DNA from: Candidatus Leptovillus gracilis
Lineage (GTDB): Bacteria; Chloroflexota; Anaerolineae; Promineifilales; Promineifilaceae
Direction: 5' to 3'
NCBI GenBank assembly: GCA_016716065.1
Contig: JADJXA010000003.1
Coordinates: 806,001-870,000 of the forward strand
DNA: 64,000 bases
The notes under the pieces were generated by a model, which was not told the origin of the DNA, did not search any database, and saw nothing but the letters and a program-made list of their open reading frames with translations. Within the stretch, counting starts at the first letter, position 1; every line of letters starts with the position of its first letter. A program made the position numbers and the translations under genes. This document shows, piece after piece, positions 18,213 to 26,363 of this stretch.

Positions 18213-19583
18213 TCAAAACGGCCAGACCAACGCCATGTTCGCGCCGCGAAAGAAGACGCCGATGAGGGTGAGGATGATGAGACTGACAAAGATAAAGCTG
18301 AACAGACCGACCAATACCTCGCTGTGGCGCAAACGGCCGCCCCAACGGAACAGGGCATAAATCAAGAACAACCCGAACAGGCTGAACAGCAGCGGCAGCA
18401 GCCCATTGGAGAGGAGGGTTGGCCAGCCGGGGAGCAGCGCGGGCAAATCGAGATACCATTCATCCACCACCACCAGCATGGGGATGAGGCCCAGGCTGAG
18501 CAAAGCGCCCAGGGCGGCGGCCCGTCGGCCAACGGCCGAACGAAAATAATGGCCGATGTCCGCCGCGTCCCTATCCAGCCGGGGCAGGAAGATGAGCGCG
18601 AGGAGGACAAGCCCGGTCAGGAGCATAGCGGCCAATGGGTGCATGTGCAGCAGTAACTCTTGCAGCCCCATGAAATACCAGGCCGCTTTGGCCGGGTTGG
18701 GCGGGTGGCTGGGATTGGCCAACTCTTCCAGCGGGGCGGGCACGAAGATGGCGAAGAGCAGCAGCCCGGCAATGAGGACGCTGGCGGCGGCGAATTCCAC
18801 CTGGACCAGGTGGGGGATGGTGGTGAGGCGTTCGATGGGGCGACGACGGCCGTTTTCCTCCATCTCTTCCTCCTTCGGCTGGGAAATCCCGCCATCCTTA
18901 CGCACCTTCCAAAAATGGTAAGACATCATCAGGATGAGCAGGGTGGGCAGCACGGCCACATGCAGGGCGTAGAAGTTACGCAGCGCCCCTTGCCCCACCA
19001 CCGGCCCGGCCAGCAAAAAATCGCTGATCGCCTGGCCGACGAGCGGGATGTAGCTGAGCAGGCTGGTCCCGACGGTGATGGCCCAATAGGCCAGTTGGTC
19101 CCAGGGCAGCAGGTAGCCGGTGAAGTTGAAGGTCAGCACGATCAGGAAAAGGATGATGCCGATGATCCAGTTGGTGGAACGGCCGTCTTTGAAACCGGCC
19201 GTGTAAAAAACGCGCAGCAAATGGAGGAAGGCCGTAATCACCAACAAGTTGGCCGACCAATGGTGCAGGGCGCGAATGAGTGAGCCGAACAGGACCTGGG
19301 TCTCAATCAGTTGAATACTGGTATAAGCTGTCGCTGCGCTGGCGTCGTAGCGGAACATCAGCAAGACGCCGGTGACGATGAGGACGACGGCGAGGGTGGC
19401 GGAGATGCCGCCCAGCCCCCAGGTGTAGCTCCACTTCAGGGCCGGGGCGGGCACTTTGGTGGGATGCAAATGGAGAATGAGGTTGTTGGCGACGGCGCGC
19501 ATTCGGCTGCGGTCGTCGGGGGCGGCGCTGGTGTACAGCAGCCGGCTGCGCCGGGGTTGGTTGGTTGGGGTTCTTTCAGACAT
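18213..19583 (-). CDS. Cytochrome b subunit (fused b6/subunit IV type)
   Basis: The 456-residue integral membrane protein contains the haem-b helices with paired His: RALHHWSANLLV and FLHLLRVFY on helix B, and YALHVAVLP and MMSYHFWKVR on helix D. GYLLPWDQLAYWA is the quinol-site region. The C-terminal half carries PNPAKAAWYFMGLQELL, as in subunit IV, followed by further helices, so the b6 and IV parts are fused. It is the quinol-oxidising core of a bc-type complex. The Rieske and cytochrome c genes follow on the same strand. A DUF2202 gene lies 31 bases upstream of its start. Confidence 0.92.
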   Translation of the reverse strand: MSERTPTNQPRRSRLLYTSAAPDDRSRMRAVANNLILHLHPTKVPAPALKWSYTWGLGGISATLAVVLIVTGVLLMFRYDASAATAYTSIQLIETQVLFGSLIRALHHWSANLLVITAFLHLLRVFYTAGFKDGRSTNWIIGIILFLIVLTFNFTGYLLPWDQLAYWAITVGTSLLSYIPLVGQAISDFLLAGPVVGQGALRNFYALHVAVLPTLLILMMSYHFWKVRKDGGISQPKEEEMEENGRRRPIERLTTIPHLVQVEFAAASVLIAGLLLFAIFVPAPLEELANPSHPPNPAKAAWYFMGLQELLLHMHPLAAMLLTGLVLLALIFLPRLDRDAADIGHYFRSAVGRRAAALGALLSLGLIPMLVVVDEWYLDLPALLPGWPTLLSNGLLPLLFSLFGLFLIYALFRWGGRLRHSEVLVGLFSFIFVSLIILTLIGVFFRGANMALVWPF

Positions 19584-19613
19584 TTGCCTGCTCCTGGTGT
19601 ACGATTTTTGGCA

Positions 19614-20498
19614 TCAGGGTTGCCCACCGCGCCCACTGCCTGCGCCGCGATTGCCCTGCCCTTGTCCGGGATTACCTTGACCCTGACCCTGGCTGCCCGC
19701 GCCTTGACCCTGGCCCTGACCGCCCGCGCCTTGCCCATTACGGCCGTTTTCCCCGGCCAGCGCCAGAATCTCCGCGTAAACGGCGTCTGTCAGATATTGC
19801 GGCTCATAGGCGGCGCCGGTTTGCTGCTCGATCAGGCGGGCGAAGGAACGCAGGTGGTTGGCTGAACCAGCCAGCAGCGATTGATAAACCCGCAAGATGT
19901 CGGGGTTGGTCGTTTGCGCCAGCCGCGCTTGCAGGTCCAAAATGTCCACTTCCTCGATGGTCGCGCCGACGTTCAGCGCCTCGAGCAAGGATTGGCCTCC
20001 CTGGGCGACCATCTGGTGATATAGATTTTGCAGGGTGGGGTCGTTGAAGACACCGGCCGGGTTGCCGACCGCCGGGTCCGGCAGGCCGTATTGGGCCAAC
20101 ACCCGCAGCACGCTCTCGACGTGGTTGAGTTCGCTGGCGGCGATGTTTTGCAGGATGGGCAGCCCCCACATGTCGTGGAGGACCAGGTAGATGTCGTGGG
20201 CCAGTTTTTCTTCTTCGCGCATGAAGTGCAGCGCGGCGATTTCGGCGTCGCTGAGTTGGTTGGTGACGGTGACGGGTTGGATGGCGGCAACGGCCGTTTC
20301 TCCATCCCCCCCTTCTGCCACAATCACAGGAGTGGGTCTGGGGAGAACGGCCGCTCCTTCTTGAGCGGTGGTGGTGGGGTTCACGGCCGTTAGCGTCGCG
20401 CTATCTACGGCCGGCAAATCGGCCGCCGCCGCGCCGCAGCCCGCCAACGCCAAAAGCAAAATCAAGCCAAAGAGGAAAACGATTGTGTTGTGTTTCAT
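19614..20498 (-). CDS. DUF2202 ferritin-like lipoprotein
   Basis: Start at 20498 (MKHNTIVFLF), preceded on the minus strand by AAGGAG. A lipoprotein signal ends at Cys21. After a Thr/Pro-rich linker, the DUF2202 domain (about residues 95-240) has REEEKLAHDIYL, ASELNHVESVL and SANHLRSFARL, with the Glu and ExxH-like pattern of four-helix ferritin-like proteins. The tail is Gly/Gln-rich (GQGQGQG), like the linker of the cytochrome c two genes downstream. Metal binding is likely, but the role is unknown. It leads the cytochrome operon and has its own control region with a site shared with the divergent redox genes. Confidence 0.8.
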   Translation of the reverse strand: MKHNTIVFLFGLILLLALAGCGAAAADLPAVDSATLTAVNPTTTAQEGAAVLPRPTPVIVAEGGDGETAVAAIQPVTVTNQLSDAEIAALHFMREEEKLAHDIYLVLHDMWGLPILQNIAASELNHVESVLRVLAQYGLPDPAVGNPAGVFNDPTLQNLYHQMVAQGGQSLLEALNVGATIEEVDILDLQARLAQTTNPDILRVYQSLLAGSANHLRSFARLIEQQTGAAYEPQYLTDAVYAEILALAGENGRNGQGAGGQGQGQGAGSQGQGQGNPGQGQGNRGAGSGRGGQP

Positions 20499-20564
20499 CC
20501 TATCATGCTCCTTTTGAGGCGCGGTTTTCGCGTCTCTGTAAAGGGGATGATACGGGGCAGATGC

Positions 20565-20579
20565 GAAGAAGTTATGAAG
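20565..20579 (-). promoter_or_regulatory. Candidate response-regulator site, copy 1
   Basis: GAAGAAGTTATGAAG lies 66-80 bases upstream of the DUF2202 start and recurs exactly, in reverse complement, at 22819-22833. GTTATG and GTTGTG follow at an 11-bp spacing, as in OmpR-type direct repeats. Confidence 0.5.
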
Positions 20580-20607
20580 AGGTTGTGTTCGGGATGTGAA
20601 TAACAAA

Positions 20608-20668
20608 GACCTGACAGGTTTTGGGCTTCATGCGCTTAGAGTTGGGCCGGGGAAAAACCTGTCAGGTC
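20608..20668. repeat. Inverted repeat GACCTGACAGGTT, 13-bp arms
   Basis: The arms at 20608-20620 and 20656-20668 are perfectly complementary. The right arm encodes the last residues of the histidine kinase (PDLTGF) and the stop lies in the loop. The same arm occurs at 4025-4055. It may terminate the two-component transcript ahead of the DUF2202 gene. Confidence 0.65.
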
Positions 20669-22024
20669 TGGAGGGGTGTGAACGGGGAGGGTAAAAACGA
20701 AGGTCGCGCCGCCGCCGGGAGTCTCTTCGGCCCAGATTTGGCCGTGATGAGCCAGCACAATGCCGCGACAAATAGTCAGCCCCAGGCCGGAGCCGCCCTG
20801 GTCGCGGCTGCGCGAGCTTTCCGCCCGCCAGAAGCGGTCGAACACATGCGCCTGCGCTTCCGGCGACAGCCCTGGGCCATTGTCGGCCACCCGCACCTGC
20901 ACCTGGTCGGCCTGGTGGCGCAGTTCCAGGCGCAGGGTGCGCGGCTGGCGCGGCGATTGGCCGATGTGGCGCAGGGCGTTAGCCACCAGGTTGCCCATCA
21001 CCTGCTGCAAACGGTCGGGGTCGGCCAGGACGAGGGGGAAGTTGGGCGGGGTGTCCAGAACTAGCTGCACCCCTTCGGCTTCGGCGAGCGGCTCGAAGGC
21101 AACGACCGTTTGCCGCACCACCTGAGATAGATTGATTCGGCGCAAATTCAGCGGAAGCTGGCCGCTTTCCACCAGCGAGAGGGTGCGTAAATCTTCCACC
21201 AGTCGGCCGAGCAGCAGCGTCTCCTCGTGGACGACAGCCAGATTGTCCGGCGTGAGGGGGAAGACGCCATCGAGCATCGCCTCGATATGGCCGCGCATGA
21301 TGCTGAGGGGGGTGCGTAATTCGTGGGCGACATCGGCCAAAAGCTGCTGCCGCTGTTGTTCGGCCAGGGCGAGCGCCCCGGCCATCTGGTTGAAGCTGGC
21401 GGCCAGTTCGCCTAATTCGCCGGACGCGGGTGGCACTTGCTGGTTCAGGTCGCCGGCGGCCATCTGCCGGGTGGCCTGGGTGAGTTGGCTGACGGGGCGT
21501 GTCAGCCGCCACGCCAGCAGCGCGCCGAGGAAGAGGGCGAGGAGGACGGACAGCCCGCCGCCCAGCCATAGGGCGCGGTTGACCTGATCGAGAAAGGCGG
21601 CGGCGGCAAAGCTGCCCGCTCCGCCGCTGCTGGGGAATTTGACGAGGAGGGTGGCGACGGAACGGCCGTTGACCAGCACCGGCAGCGCTTCATCGGCGTC
21701 GGCGGGGCCGGTTGGCCGATTGGCCCGCCCCCCGGCGGCGGCCACAATCGTCCCCGTCTCGTCCAGCAGCAGCAAACCGGCGCCGCCCTGCCCCGGCCGC
21801 CCGGCTGAGAGCAGCAGTTCCGCGCCGGCCCAATCTCCCTGCCGTTCGTAGAGATTGGCCAGGTCGGCGCGTAAATCGGCCCACTCTGATTCGGTGAGGA
21901 AGGCGCGGAAGCCGGTGGTTGTGGCCTGATTGGCCAGCACGGCGACGACGGCCACGCCAATGATGGCGATGAAGAGGAAAACGGCCGTCAGGCGAAACCA
22001 GAGGGTGTGCCAGATTGCGCGCAT
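20636..22024 (-). CDS. Sensor histidine kinase (HAMP, HisKA, HATPase)
   Basis: The 462-residue protein has a first transmembrane helix at 11-30, a periplasmic sensor domain of about 115 residues, and a second helix near 152-172. A HAMP linker follows (RPVSQLTQATRQMAAGDL). HisKA carries the phospho-acceptor His234 in DVAHELRTPLS. The HATPase has the N box (VANALRH), G1 (DNGPGL) and G2 (GGSGLGLTI). It is BaeS-like in plan. Its start overlaps the response-regulator stop (TGATG), so the pair is translationally coupled. The last residues come from the dispersed inverted repeat. The signal sensed is unknown, but the neighbours suggest redox state or electron-acceptor supply. Confidence 0.9.
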   Translation of the reverse strand: MRAIWHTLWFRLTAVFLFIAIIGVAVVAVLANQATTTGFRAFLTESEWADLRADLANLYERQGDWAGAELLLSAGRPGQGGAGLLLLDETGTIVAAAGGRANRPTGPADADEALPVLVNGRSVATLLVKFPSSGGAGSFAAAAFLDQVNRALWLGGGLSVLLALFLGALLAWRLTRPVSQLTQATRQMAAGDLNQQVPPASGELGELAASFNQMAGALALAEQQRQQLLADVAHELRTPLSIMRGHIEAMLDGVFPLTPDNLAVVHEETLLLGRLVEDLRTLSLVESGQLPLNLRRINLSQVVRQTVVAFEPLAEAEGVQLVLDTPPNFPLVLADPDRLQQVMGNLVANALRHIGQSPRQPRTLRLELRHQADQVQVRVADNGPGLSPEAQAHVFDRFWRAESSRSRDQGGSGLGLTICRGIVLAHHGQIWAEETPGGGATFVFTLPVHTPPDLTGFSPAQL

Positions 22025-22710
22025 CAGAGGCCGGGGTTGAAGCGGTAACCAACGCCGAAGACGGTGTGGATGTAGGTGGGATTGGCGCTGTCGTCTTCGA
22101 TTTTCTTACGCAGGTTTTTGACGTGCACATCTACGGTGCGTTCGTAGCCGTCGTAGGCGTAGCCCTGGGTGCGTTCTAGCAGTTCCAGGCGGCTGAAGGC
22201 GCGGCCAGGGCTGCTCATGAGGGTGTCGAGTAGATCGAATTCCATGCGCGTCAGCTCTACCAATGCCCCATCTTTCTTGAGGGTGTGGGCGGTGCGGTCC
22301 AGTTCCAGCGGACCGAGGCGCAGCAGGTCGCTTTTTTCGGCGGCTGGTTCCAGGCGGCGCAAAACGGCGCGGACGCGGGCCACCAGTTCACGCGGACTGA
22401 ATGGTTTGGTGATGTAATCGTCGGCGCCCATCTCTAGACCGGCCACTTTGTCCACGTCTTCGATGCGGGCGGTGAGCATGATGATCGGAGTGTTGCGCTC
22501 CTGGCGGTGCAGGCGCATGAATTCCCAGCCATCCAACTCTGGCATCATCAGGTCCAGGACGATGAGGTCGGGCTGGCTGTCGCGGGCAACAAATAGGGCG
22601 TCACGGCCGTTTCCGGCCGTCACCACCTGGTAGCCTTCTTGTTCTAAATAGCCGCGCACCAGGCTGACTAAACGGGGTTCGTCATCTACGACGAGGATGG
22701 TTTTAGACAT
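22024..22710 (-). CDS. OmpR-family response regulator
   Basis: The 228-residue protein has a receiver domain with the acidic pair Asp9-Asp10, phospho-acceptor Asp53 (VLDLMMPELDG), and Thr and Lys of the LTAR and TKPFSP motifs. A winged-helix domain follows (LTRMEFDLLDTLM, RTVDVHVKNLRKKI, TVFGVGYRF). It precedes the kinase gene in one operon. Its probable targets are the shared 15-bp site in its own upstream region and in front of the DUF2202 gene. Confidence 0.93.
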   Translation of the reverse strand: MSKTILVVDDEPRLVSLVRGYLEQEGYQVVTAGNGRDALFVARDSQPDLIVLDLMMPELDGWEFMRLHRQERNTPIIMLTARIEDVDKVAGLEMGADDYITKPFSPRELVARVRAVLRRLEPAAEKSDLLRLGPLELDRTAHTLKKDGALVELTRMEFDLLDTLMSSPGRAFSRLELLERTQGYAYDGYERTVDVHVKNLRKKIEDDSANPTYIHTVFGVGYRFNPGL

Positions 22711-22713
22711 GAG

Positions 22714-22778
22714 GTAGTTGGTAGTTGATAGTTGTTAGTTGGGAGTTAGGAGGCTATCAACTCCCAACTCCCAACTGC
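22714..22778. repeat. Heptamer array, TAGTTG type, with inverted partner
   Basis: GTAGTTG, GTAGTTG, ATAGTTG and TTAGTTG run with a 7-bp period (22714-22741). A complementary array CAACTCC, CAACTCC, CAACTGC follows (22758-22778). The two can pair as a hairpin just upstream of the response-regulator start. Confidence 0.75.
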
Positions 22779-22818
22779 TTTTATACCAATGGACTATGAA
22801 GATTTTGTGAAGATGGGG

Positions 22819-22833
22819 CTTCATAACTTCTTC
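22819..22833 (+). promoter_or_regulatory. Candidate response-regulator site, copy 2
   Basis: CTTCATAACTTCTTC is the exact complement of the site at 20565-20579. It sits between the divergent response-regulator and DUF4405 genes. Upstream, TGAAGAT occurs twice 11 bp apart (about 22796 and 22807), and TTCAT recurs 10 bp later, giving helically phased half-sites. Confidence 0.55.
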
Positions 22834-22877
22834 ATGATGCGGTGCTATGGTAACAGCATTGTTAGGAGTATGGCAAG

Positions 22878-23477
22878 ATGAGTATGAAGCAATCTATTTC
22901 ACCAAGAACGCGCAATAACTGGTTGATTGACACGGCCGTTTTCCTCGGCGCGCTGCTGTCTATGTTGTCGGGGGTGTACTTCCTGGTCTTTACCTCTGGG
23001 GGGTTTGAAGGTGGGCGTAATCCCTGGTATGGGATCGTCATTCTGTTCACGCGCCACACCTGGGAAGATATACATACCTGGGGCGGCTTGCTGATGGTAA
23101 CGGCCGTTGTCATTCACCTGCTTATGCACTGGGGCTGGGTGAAGACGATGACGCGCCGCCTGTGGCAGAACGGCCGTTTTTCCGCCGGGGCGCGACGCAA
23201 TGTATGGATTAATGGCTGGATTGCGTTGAGTTTTTTGGTAACGGCCGTTTCCGGCCTCTACTTCTTCTTCCTGCCCGAAGGGGGCTACCAGGCGGGCCAA
23301 AATCTCGCCTGGGACCCCGGCTTCCTCTTCAGCCGATCCGTGTGGGACGTGCTGCACACCTGGGGCGGTATCAGCATCATCCTGGCCGCGCTGTGGCACA
23401 TCTACATCCACTGGGGCTGGATTGTGAAGGTGACGGGGAAGGTGTTGAACGGGCAGCGGATAGCGGACAACGGATAA
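22878..23477 (+). CDS. DUF4405 cytochrome-b561-like membrane protein
   Basis: The 199-residue protein has four hydrophobic helices arranged as two similar halves. Each half has a GVYFL/GLYFFF helix, a conserved loop (WEDIHTWGG, WDVLHTWGG) and a helix with paired His (VIHLLMHWGWV, LWHIYIHWGWI). These His residues probably bind two haems b, as in cytochrome b561-like proteins. It may exchange electrons between the quinone pool and the bc-type complex. It is divergent from the response regulator, with the shared 15-bp site between them. The last residues (QRIADNG) are encoded by a heptamer repeat, suggesting the original end was overwritten. Confidence 0.82.
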   Translation: MSMKQSISPRTRNNWLIDTAVFLGALLSMLSGVYFLVFTSGGFEGGRNPWYGIVILFTRHTWEDIHTWGGLLMVTAVVIHLLMHWGWVKTMTRRLWQNGRFSAGARRNVWINGWIALSFLVTAVSGLYFFFLPEGGYQAGQNLAWDPGFLFSRSVWDVLHTWGGISIILAALWHIYIHWGWIVKVTGKVLNGQRIADNG

Positions 23478-23503
23478 CGGATAACGGACAACCGACAACG
23501 GCC
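23455..23503 (+). repeat. Heptamer array, AACGGAT type
   Basis: Seven units (AGCGGAT, AGCGGAC, AACGGAT, AACGGAT, AACGGAC, AACCGAC, AACGGCC) run without interruption. The array begins inside the DUF4405 gene, supplies its stop codon and ends 14 bases before the next start. Confidence 0.85.
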
Positions 23504-23516
23504 ACAGGTAATAAAT

Positions 23517-23972
23517 ATGTTCAAAAAACTTTTTCTCGGCACACTGTTTGGTCTGGTGACGCTGCTGCTGATTGTGGGCGGGGTGAACCGGACGTTGGAT
23601 AAGTTGGGTGACGCCAATGAGCCGCTCGGCCAGCAGGTCGGTTCCTCGGTTGAGGCTGCTGACCATGAGGAGAATGACGTTGTGGCGGCAGAGAATTGGC
23701 AAACGGCCGTGGCCACTGTCACCAACATTCGCGCCAATGGCCTATGGCTGGAACTGGCCGATGGGACTCAGGCGCGCGCCCGCCGCGCCGCCTGGGAATA
23801 CGCCCAAAGCCAGGGGTTCAGCGCCGCCGTCGGCGACGCCATCCGCCTGACCGGCTACCGCACGGCCGACGGCTTTGAGATTGTCGCCCTGCGCCATGAG
23901 ACGACCGGGGCGGAGGTGCGGCTGCGGGATGAAAACGGCCGTTCGCTCTGGGGCGGGCACGGCGCTGAATAA
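23517..23972 (+). CDS. Exported OB-like protein, related to cytochrome c tail module
   Basis: The 151-residue protein has an N-terminal hydrophobic segment (6-22). A single domain from about residue 62 follows: VATVTNIRANGLWLELADGTQ, PW-like AAWEYAQSQGF, GDAIRLTGYRTADGFEIVAL and HETTGAEVRLRDENGRSLW. The order of motifs parallels the last 90 residues of the trihaem cytochrome c (GDAISLEGFQ, NETTGERLNLR). Function is not known. It follows the DUF4405 gene on the same strand and is probably cotranscribed, which links both transcripts to one respiratory assembly. Confidence 0.65.
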   Translation: MFKKLFLGTLFGLVTLLLIVGGVNRTLDKLGDANEPLGQQVGSSVEAADHEENDVVAAENWQTAVATVTNIRANGLWLELADGTQARARRAAWEYAQSQGFSAAVGDAIRLTGYRTADGFEIVALRHETTGAEVRLRDENGRSLWGGHGAE

Positions 23973-24154
23973 GACGTCAGGAGTTCTGTCCATTTACACC
24001 AGAAGAATCACTTAACCCCTCACCCCTCCCCTCTCCCAAACATAACTCACAACCTAACTTTGGTTAGAGGACGGCCGTTCCCCTTCCGCCCTAAACTATA
24101 CCCAAACTTAACTTAAAATCAGGCGAATGATGGTCTCTTGCCTGGGAGGTAAAG

Positions 24155-26146
24155 ATGTCTCGGATACCTGTAGAACTAATCATGGTATTGCTCATCAACC
24201 TGCTTTTTGCTGGCTGTAGCAGTGGGCCAACCCAAACGGAAGTAGGACCGGCTGCGGGTGAGGTCGTGGCCGCGGGTGCGGAGACGGCCGTTATGCCAGC
24301 CCTCCCCACCCCCGTTACAGACAATGCCTTCGACTGCACGGCCGTCAGCGAAATTCCCGCCGCCGAATGCCAGGCGTTGGCAGCCTTTTACCAGGCCACA
24401 AACGGCCCGAACTGGGCAGACCGGACCGGCTGGCTGGCAACAAACACCCCTTGCAGCTGGTATGGCGTCGCCTGCACCGACGGCCATGTGGATACCCTGG
24501 GCCTTGACTACAACAACCTGCAGGGCCAACTACCCGCCGCTCTGGGCGACTTGCCCGCGCTGCATACCCTCCATCTCTCGCACAACCGTCTCAGCGGGGC
24601 CATTCCTGAATCGCTGGCAAACTGCACGGCGCTGACTACCATCAGGCTGCGCGACAACCAACTCAGCGGCAGCATCCCCTTTAGTCTGGGCCAACTCCCG
24701 GCTTTGTACGAAATAGACCTCTCCTTCAACCAACTGACAGGTTCGGCGCCGTCAGCTTTGTTCCAGGTGGGGGCGCATGGCCTGTGGGGAAATCAACTGG
24801 ACGGCACGATTGTTTTGGCTGAAAACGGCCGTCAAGATGTCAACTTCCTCGGCGCGACGTTTACCTTTGACCAGGCAACCGGTGACAGCGTGTGGCCGGA
24901 GTTGGTCCCGGCGCGGCCGGCCGAACCGGGGCCGGGCATGATGTGGGCGCCAGCCGAACACATTGTTTTCACCTTCGCCCCCGCCGCTGGACCGCAGGAA
25001 CACATGCCGTTGGGTCAGTACCTGCCGCCCGAAGGCCAGATTCACATCTATCCTACGGCCGGATTGAATGCCGAAGTGCAGCCCATCGTAGCCGCTTTGC
25101 AGCAGCTTCTGGCCGACCAGCCAGATACCTCTACCTTTGAGGTCTTCCCAGCAAACGAGGGTGCCGAACAGGTGGGGCTGACCATGCTGCCGCCCAGCAA
25201 CGCCGTGCAAACGCTGCGCGCCCAGACCGAATATCTTTCCTTTGCCGACGGGCAGGGCATCCGCTACCTGACGCAGTTGAGCCAGGGGCCGGTTCCGATC
25301 AGCAACCAGGATTTGTTCTACACCTTCCAGGGATTAACGAATGATGACGCGACCTATGTCGCCGCCTACTTCCCCGTCACCTTGCCCGAACTGCCCGACT
25401 CACCGCAGTTAAGCGAGGCGCAATGGACAGCGCTCATGGAAGATTGGCAAGGCTATCTGGCGCAGACATTGGCTTTGCTTGATGAGCAGCCGACATCCGC
25501 TTTTACGCCGGATTTGGCGGCGCTGGACGCAGTGATTAACTCGCTTTCGGTGGCAGGGACAGCGGCCGTTCCTATCCTGCAACCCATCTGGCCGGAAAAC
25601 GAGGCATCGGTGGACAGCCAGCCCGTCTTGCAGTGGCAGGAATTCCCCGGCGCGGTCAGCTACCACATCGTCGTGTTGGATGATGCGGCCTTCCCGCCGC
25701 AAGTCGTCCTTGATCAGACTGTGACCGAACCCCTGCTGGCGGTGGAACAGCCGCTGGCTCCCGGCCATTACAGTTGGACAGTCTGGGCGCAGGATGCGCT
25801 TGAGGCGCAGTATGGGGTAACGGCCGTTCTCGCCCAACTCAACAGCACTTTCTTTGTCAAGGGCGCCCTGGAACCGGTCGCCCCGGCGGACGGCGCGGCC
25901 GTCAGCCCGGAACCGGTGCTGCAATGGCAAAGTTATCCCGGCGCAGTCCGCTATCAGGTCGTCGTGGTGGACGCTGTCGCTTACCCGCCCGTCGTCGTCC
26001 TGGATGAGACAACAACCGAGACTTCGTTGGCCGTAACGCCCGCCTTAAAACCGGGCAGCTATACCTGGACCGTGTGGGCCTTTGACGGCAGCGACAAACT
26101 GGTGGCCGAGTTAAACAGCAGTTTCACCATCGCCAATTCGCCGTAG
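24155..26146 (+). CDS. Plant-type LRR lipoprotein
   Basis: GGGAGG precedes the ATG. The lipoprotein signal ends in LLFAGC (Cys21). Residues about 70-115 match the LRRNT cap of plant receptor-like proteins (ECQALAAFYQATNGPNW, then CSWYGVACTDG). About four leucine-rich repeats of the L-x-x-N-x-L-S/T-G-x-IP type follow (DNQLSGSIPFSLGQLPAL). The middle is unassigned. Two C-terminal repeats of about 95 residues share VLQWQEFPGAVSYHIVVLD / VLQWQSYPGAVRYQVVVVD and SWTVWA, which look like fibronectin-type beta-sandwiches. The protein is 663 residues, surface-exposed and probably a binding protein; the ligand is unknown. Confidence 0.75.
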   Translation: MSRIPVELIMVLLINLLFAGCSSGPTQTEVGPAAGEVVAAGAETAVMPALPTPVTDNAFDCTAVSEIPAAECQALAAFYQATNGPNWADRTGWLATNTPCSWYGVACTDGHVDTLGLDYNNLQGQLPAALGDLPALHTLHLSHNRLSGAIPESLANCTALTTIRLRDNQLSGSIPFSLGQLPALYEIDLSFNQLTGSAPSALFQVGAHGLWGNQLDGTIVLAENGRQDVNFLGATFTFDQATGDSVWPELVPARPAEPGPGMMWAPAEHIVFTFAPAAGPQEHMPLGQYLPPEGQIHIYPTAGLNAEVQPIVAALQQLLADQPDTSTFEVFPANEGAEQVGLTMLPPSNAVQTLRAQTEYLSFADGQGIRYLTQLSQGPVPISNQDLFYTFQGLTNDDATYVAAYFPVTLPELPDSPQLSEAQWTALMEDWQGYLAQTLALLDEQPTSAFTPDLAALDAVINSLSVAGTAAVPILQPIWPENEASVDSQPVLQWQEFPGAVSYHIVVLDDAAFPPQVVLDQTVTEPLLAVEQPLAPGHYSWTVWAQDALEAQYGVTAVLAQLNSTFFVKGALEPVAPADGAAVSPEPVLQWQSYPGAVRYQVVVVDAVAYPPVVVLDETTTETSLAVTPALKPGSYTWTVWAFDGSDKLVAELNSSFTIANSP

Positions 26147-26218
26147 GCATTTGAAACACACCCATTGGCAAAAGCGATTGCCGCTGGCTTGCAAAAAGAC
26201 GTATTCACGCTTCCCTGG

Positions 26219-26306
26219 CAGCCGTAAACCGGAGTCCGTACCCCGTTTCCCGTTGGCATTTGCTAAAAGTAGCGCCCTACGGAATACGGGATACGGATTA
26301 CCGAAA
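26219..26306 (-). repeat. Dispersed element, copy 2, inverted
   Basis: Read on the minus strand it gives the same lead as 10689-10740 (46 of 52 bases) ending GCAAATGCC. A short degenerate heptamer core (AACGGGA, AACGGGG, TACGGAC, TCCGGTT) and TACGGCTG follow. The core is shorter than in copy 1. It lies between convergent genes. Confidence 0.8.
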
Positions 26307-26363
26307 CTATTAACGATCCGTTTCCCCTTGCCGCCCCGCCCCTACCACAATTGGCATTGCTGG

